32,625 nucleotides of DNA from Elusimicrobiota bacterium (lineage in GTDB: Bacteria; Elusimicrobiota; Elusimicrobia; Elusimicrobiales; UBA9959). The stretch covers positions 1 to 32,625 of the forward strand of contig DAOWCC010000003.1 of NCBI GenBank assembly GCA_030639665.1. Reading direction: 5' to 3'. Below the pieces are notes generated by a model, which had not been told where the DNA came from, did no database searches, and saw nothing but the letters and a program-made list of their open reading frames with translations. A program made the position numbers and the translations under genes. This document shows positions 31,724 to 32,625 of the stretch, piece after piece. Numbering within the stretch: position 1 is the first letter of the stretch; each line of letters opens with the position of its first letter.

Positions 31724-32625
31724 TAATAAAATTATAGAAGAGATAGCTCTTTTTTGCCTTAAAAATAATATTAAAATTTATGCGGTAGGCGGATATGTCA
31801 GAGACGCTCTTTTGGGTATTGAAAGTAAGGACATTGATTTGCTTTTTGGTTCGGATATAGAAAAAGTCGCGGCTCATATTAAGCGCAAATATAAGGCTAA
31901 AATTGAATATTTTAAACCATTTTTAACTTATCGCTGTTTTTTTAATAATAATACAAGAATTGATTTGGCCCGGTTTAGAAGCGAGAAATATTCAGGCTCG
32001 GCGGTTTTGCCCGCGGTTATAAAAGCCGGGTCCATCAAGGAAGATTTAAAAAGAAGAGATTTTTCCATTAATGCTTTGGGTATGAATGTGCGGCCTGATG
32101 GAGCGAATGAAATTATTGATTTATTTGGCGGACGGAAAGATATCAAAGACGGCAGAGTTAAAATTCTTCATAATAAAAGTTTTATTGATGATCCTACAAG
32201 AATTTTTAGAGCGGCCAAGTTTTGCGCCAGATTTAACTGGCGGCCCGACGCTTTAACTCTAAATCTTATAAAGCGGGCGGTTAAAAAAGATTTGCCGGCT
32301 TTATTATCGCGAGAAAGAATAAAGAATGAATTGTTTAGAATCCTTGAAGAAAAAAATCCCGAAGCGGTTTTTGTCTTGCTTGAAGATTGGGATATGCTCA
32401 AATATATTCATAGAGAATTTAGAGTTTTTAAGAATATAAAAGTTTTGTCTGACCCTGAAAAAAAACTTGCCCTTATGGCATGTAAAATGAAAACGAGCGG
32501 TTTGGGTTTTTTGAAGGGCCTTGAATTAAATAGAGACTCATTCCGTAGATTGAAAGAAGTTGTTTTAATAAATAATCTGAAGGAAGCTCCAAAAAAATCT
32601 ATTGATGAATTTGAGAAATCCATAT
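31707..32625 (+). CDS. cca: tRNA CCA-adding enzyme / poly(A) polymerase family, 5' part
   Basis: The gene is open from ATG 31707 to the right edge (306 codons) with no stop, so it is cut by the window. Class II nucleotidyltransferase features are AVGGYVRDALLG (residues 26-37), the catalytic aspartates D42 and D44 in KDIDLLF, IDLARFRSEKY, RRDFSINALGM, DLFGG..DIKDG and DDPTRIFRAAKFCARF. It adds CCA, or part of it, to tRNA 3' ends, or A tails to RNA; the two cannot be told apart here. It overlaps the CpXC gene by 17 bp. A second in-frame ATG two codons upstream (31701) is possible; neither has a clear ribosome site. The C-terminal region is missing. Confidence 0.85.
   Translation, partial: MFPLNNNKIIEEIALFCLKNNIKIYAVGGYVRDALLGIESKDIDLLFGSDIEKVAAHIKRKYKAKIEYFKPFLTYRCFFNNNTRIDLARFRSEKYSGSAVLPAVIKAGSIKEDLKRRDFSINALGMNVRPDGANEIIDLFGGRKDIKDGRVKILHNKSFIDDPTRIFRAAKFCARFNWRPDALTLNLIKRAVKKDLPALLSRERIKNELFRILEEKNPEAVFVLLEDWDMLKYIHREFRVFKNIKVLSDPEKKLALMACKMKTSGLGFLKGLELNRDSFRRLKEVVLINNLKEAPKKSIDEFEKSI

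Overview
The window is 32.6 kb of AT-rich bacterial chromosome. Almost all genes lie on the plus strand in tightly packed runs; only one gene, a glycosyltransferase, is on the minus strand. The content (about ten radical SAM enzymes, fold-type II PLP enzymes, a YgeW/carbamate kinase/YgeY catabolic set, no respiratory genes) suggests an uncultivated anaerobe with Sec-secreted proteins. Elusimicrobiota or a neighbouring candidate phylum is my best guess, but no marker gene in the window settles the phylum. I see no tRNA, rRNA, CRISPR array, integrase or transposase gene.

Region 1 (1-5579): a stand-alone phosphohistidine (PEP-utilising mobile) domain protein; a large HemN/HemW-type radical SAM protein with an extra C-terminal half; a YgeY-type M20 hydrolase; and a small radical SAM protein with a reduced C-terminal cysteine region.

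Region 2 (5618-18243): the most striking part. Seven cobalamin-binding-domain radical SAM proteins lie in a near-continuous operon, interrupted only by an overlapping pair coding a UDP-galactopyranose mutase/protoporphyrinogen oxidase-like flavoprotein and a sugar nucleotidyltransferase. Two of the radical SAM genes (5618 and 7053) recur as a homologous pair (11586 and 13036) with the same junction. The block 10165-14469 uses more CGN arginine codons than its neighbours. The whole resembles a biosynthetic cluster that methylates or rearranges an unknown, perhaps glycosylated, product.

Region 3 (18244-21166): 550 bp of non-coding repeats, a GT2 glycosyltransferase on the minus strand, and a divergent membrane protein with a C-terminal beta-propeller.

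Region 4 (21224-26067): a clear promoter, then YgeW carbamoyltransferase, carbamate kinase, a 300-bp repeat element, another radical SAM protein and a zinc-ribbon threonine synthase-like enzyme. With ygeY in region 1 and the second PLP enzyme at 29513 this looks like amino-acid or ureido-compound catabolism that yields carbamoyl phosphate and ATP.

Region 5 (26068-29373): three tandem paralogous secreted proteins of no family I recognise. Each is its own transcription unit, with a conserved 42-bp upstream element abutting the promoter and a strong terminator after it.

Region 6 (29466-32625): a cysteine synthase-like PLP enzyme, a CpXC zinc-binding protein, and the 5' part of a CCA-adding/poly(A) polymerase family gene that runs off the right edge.
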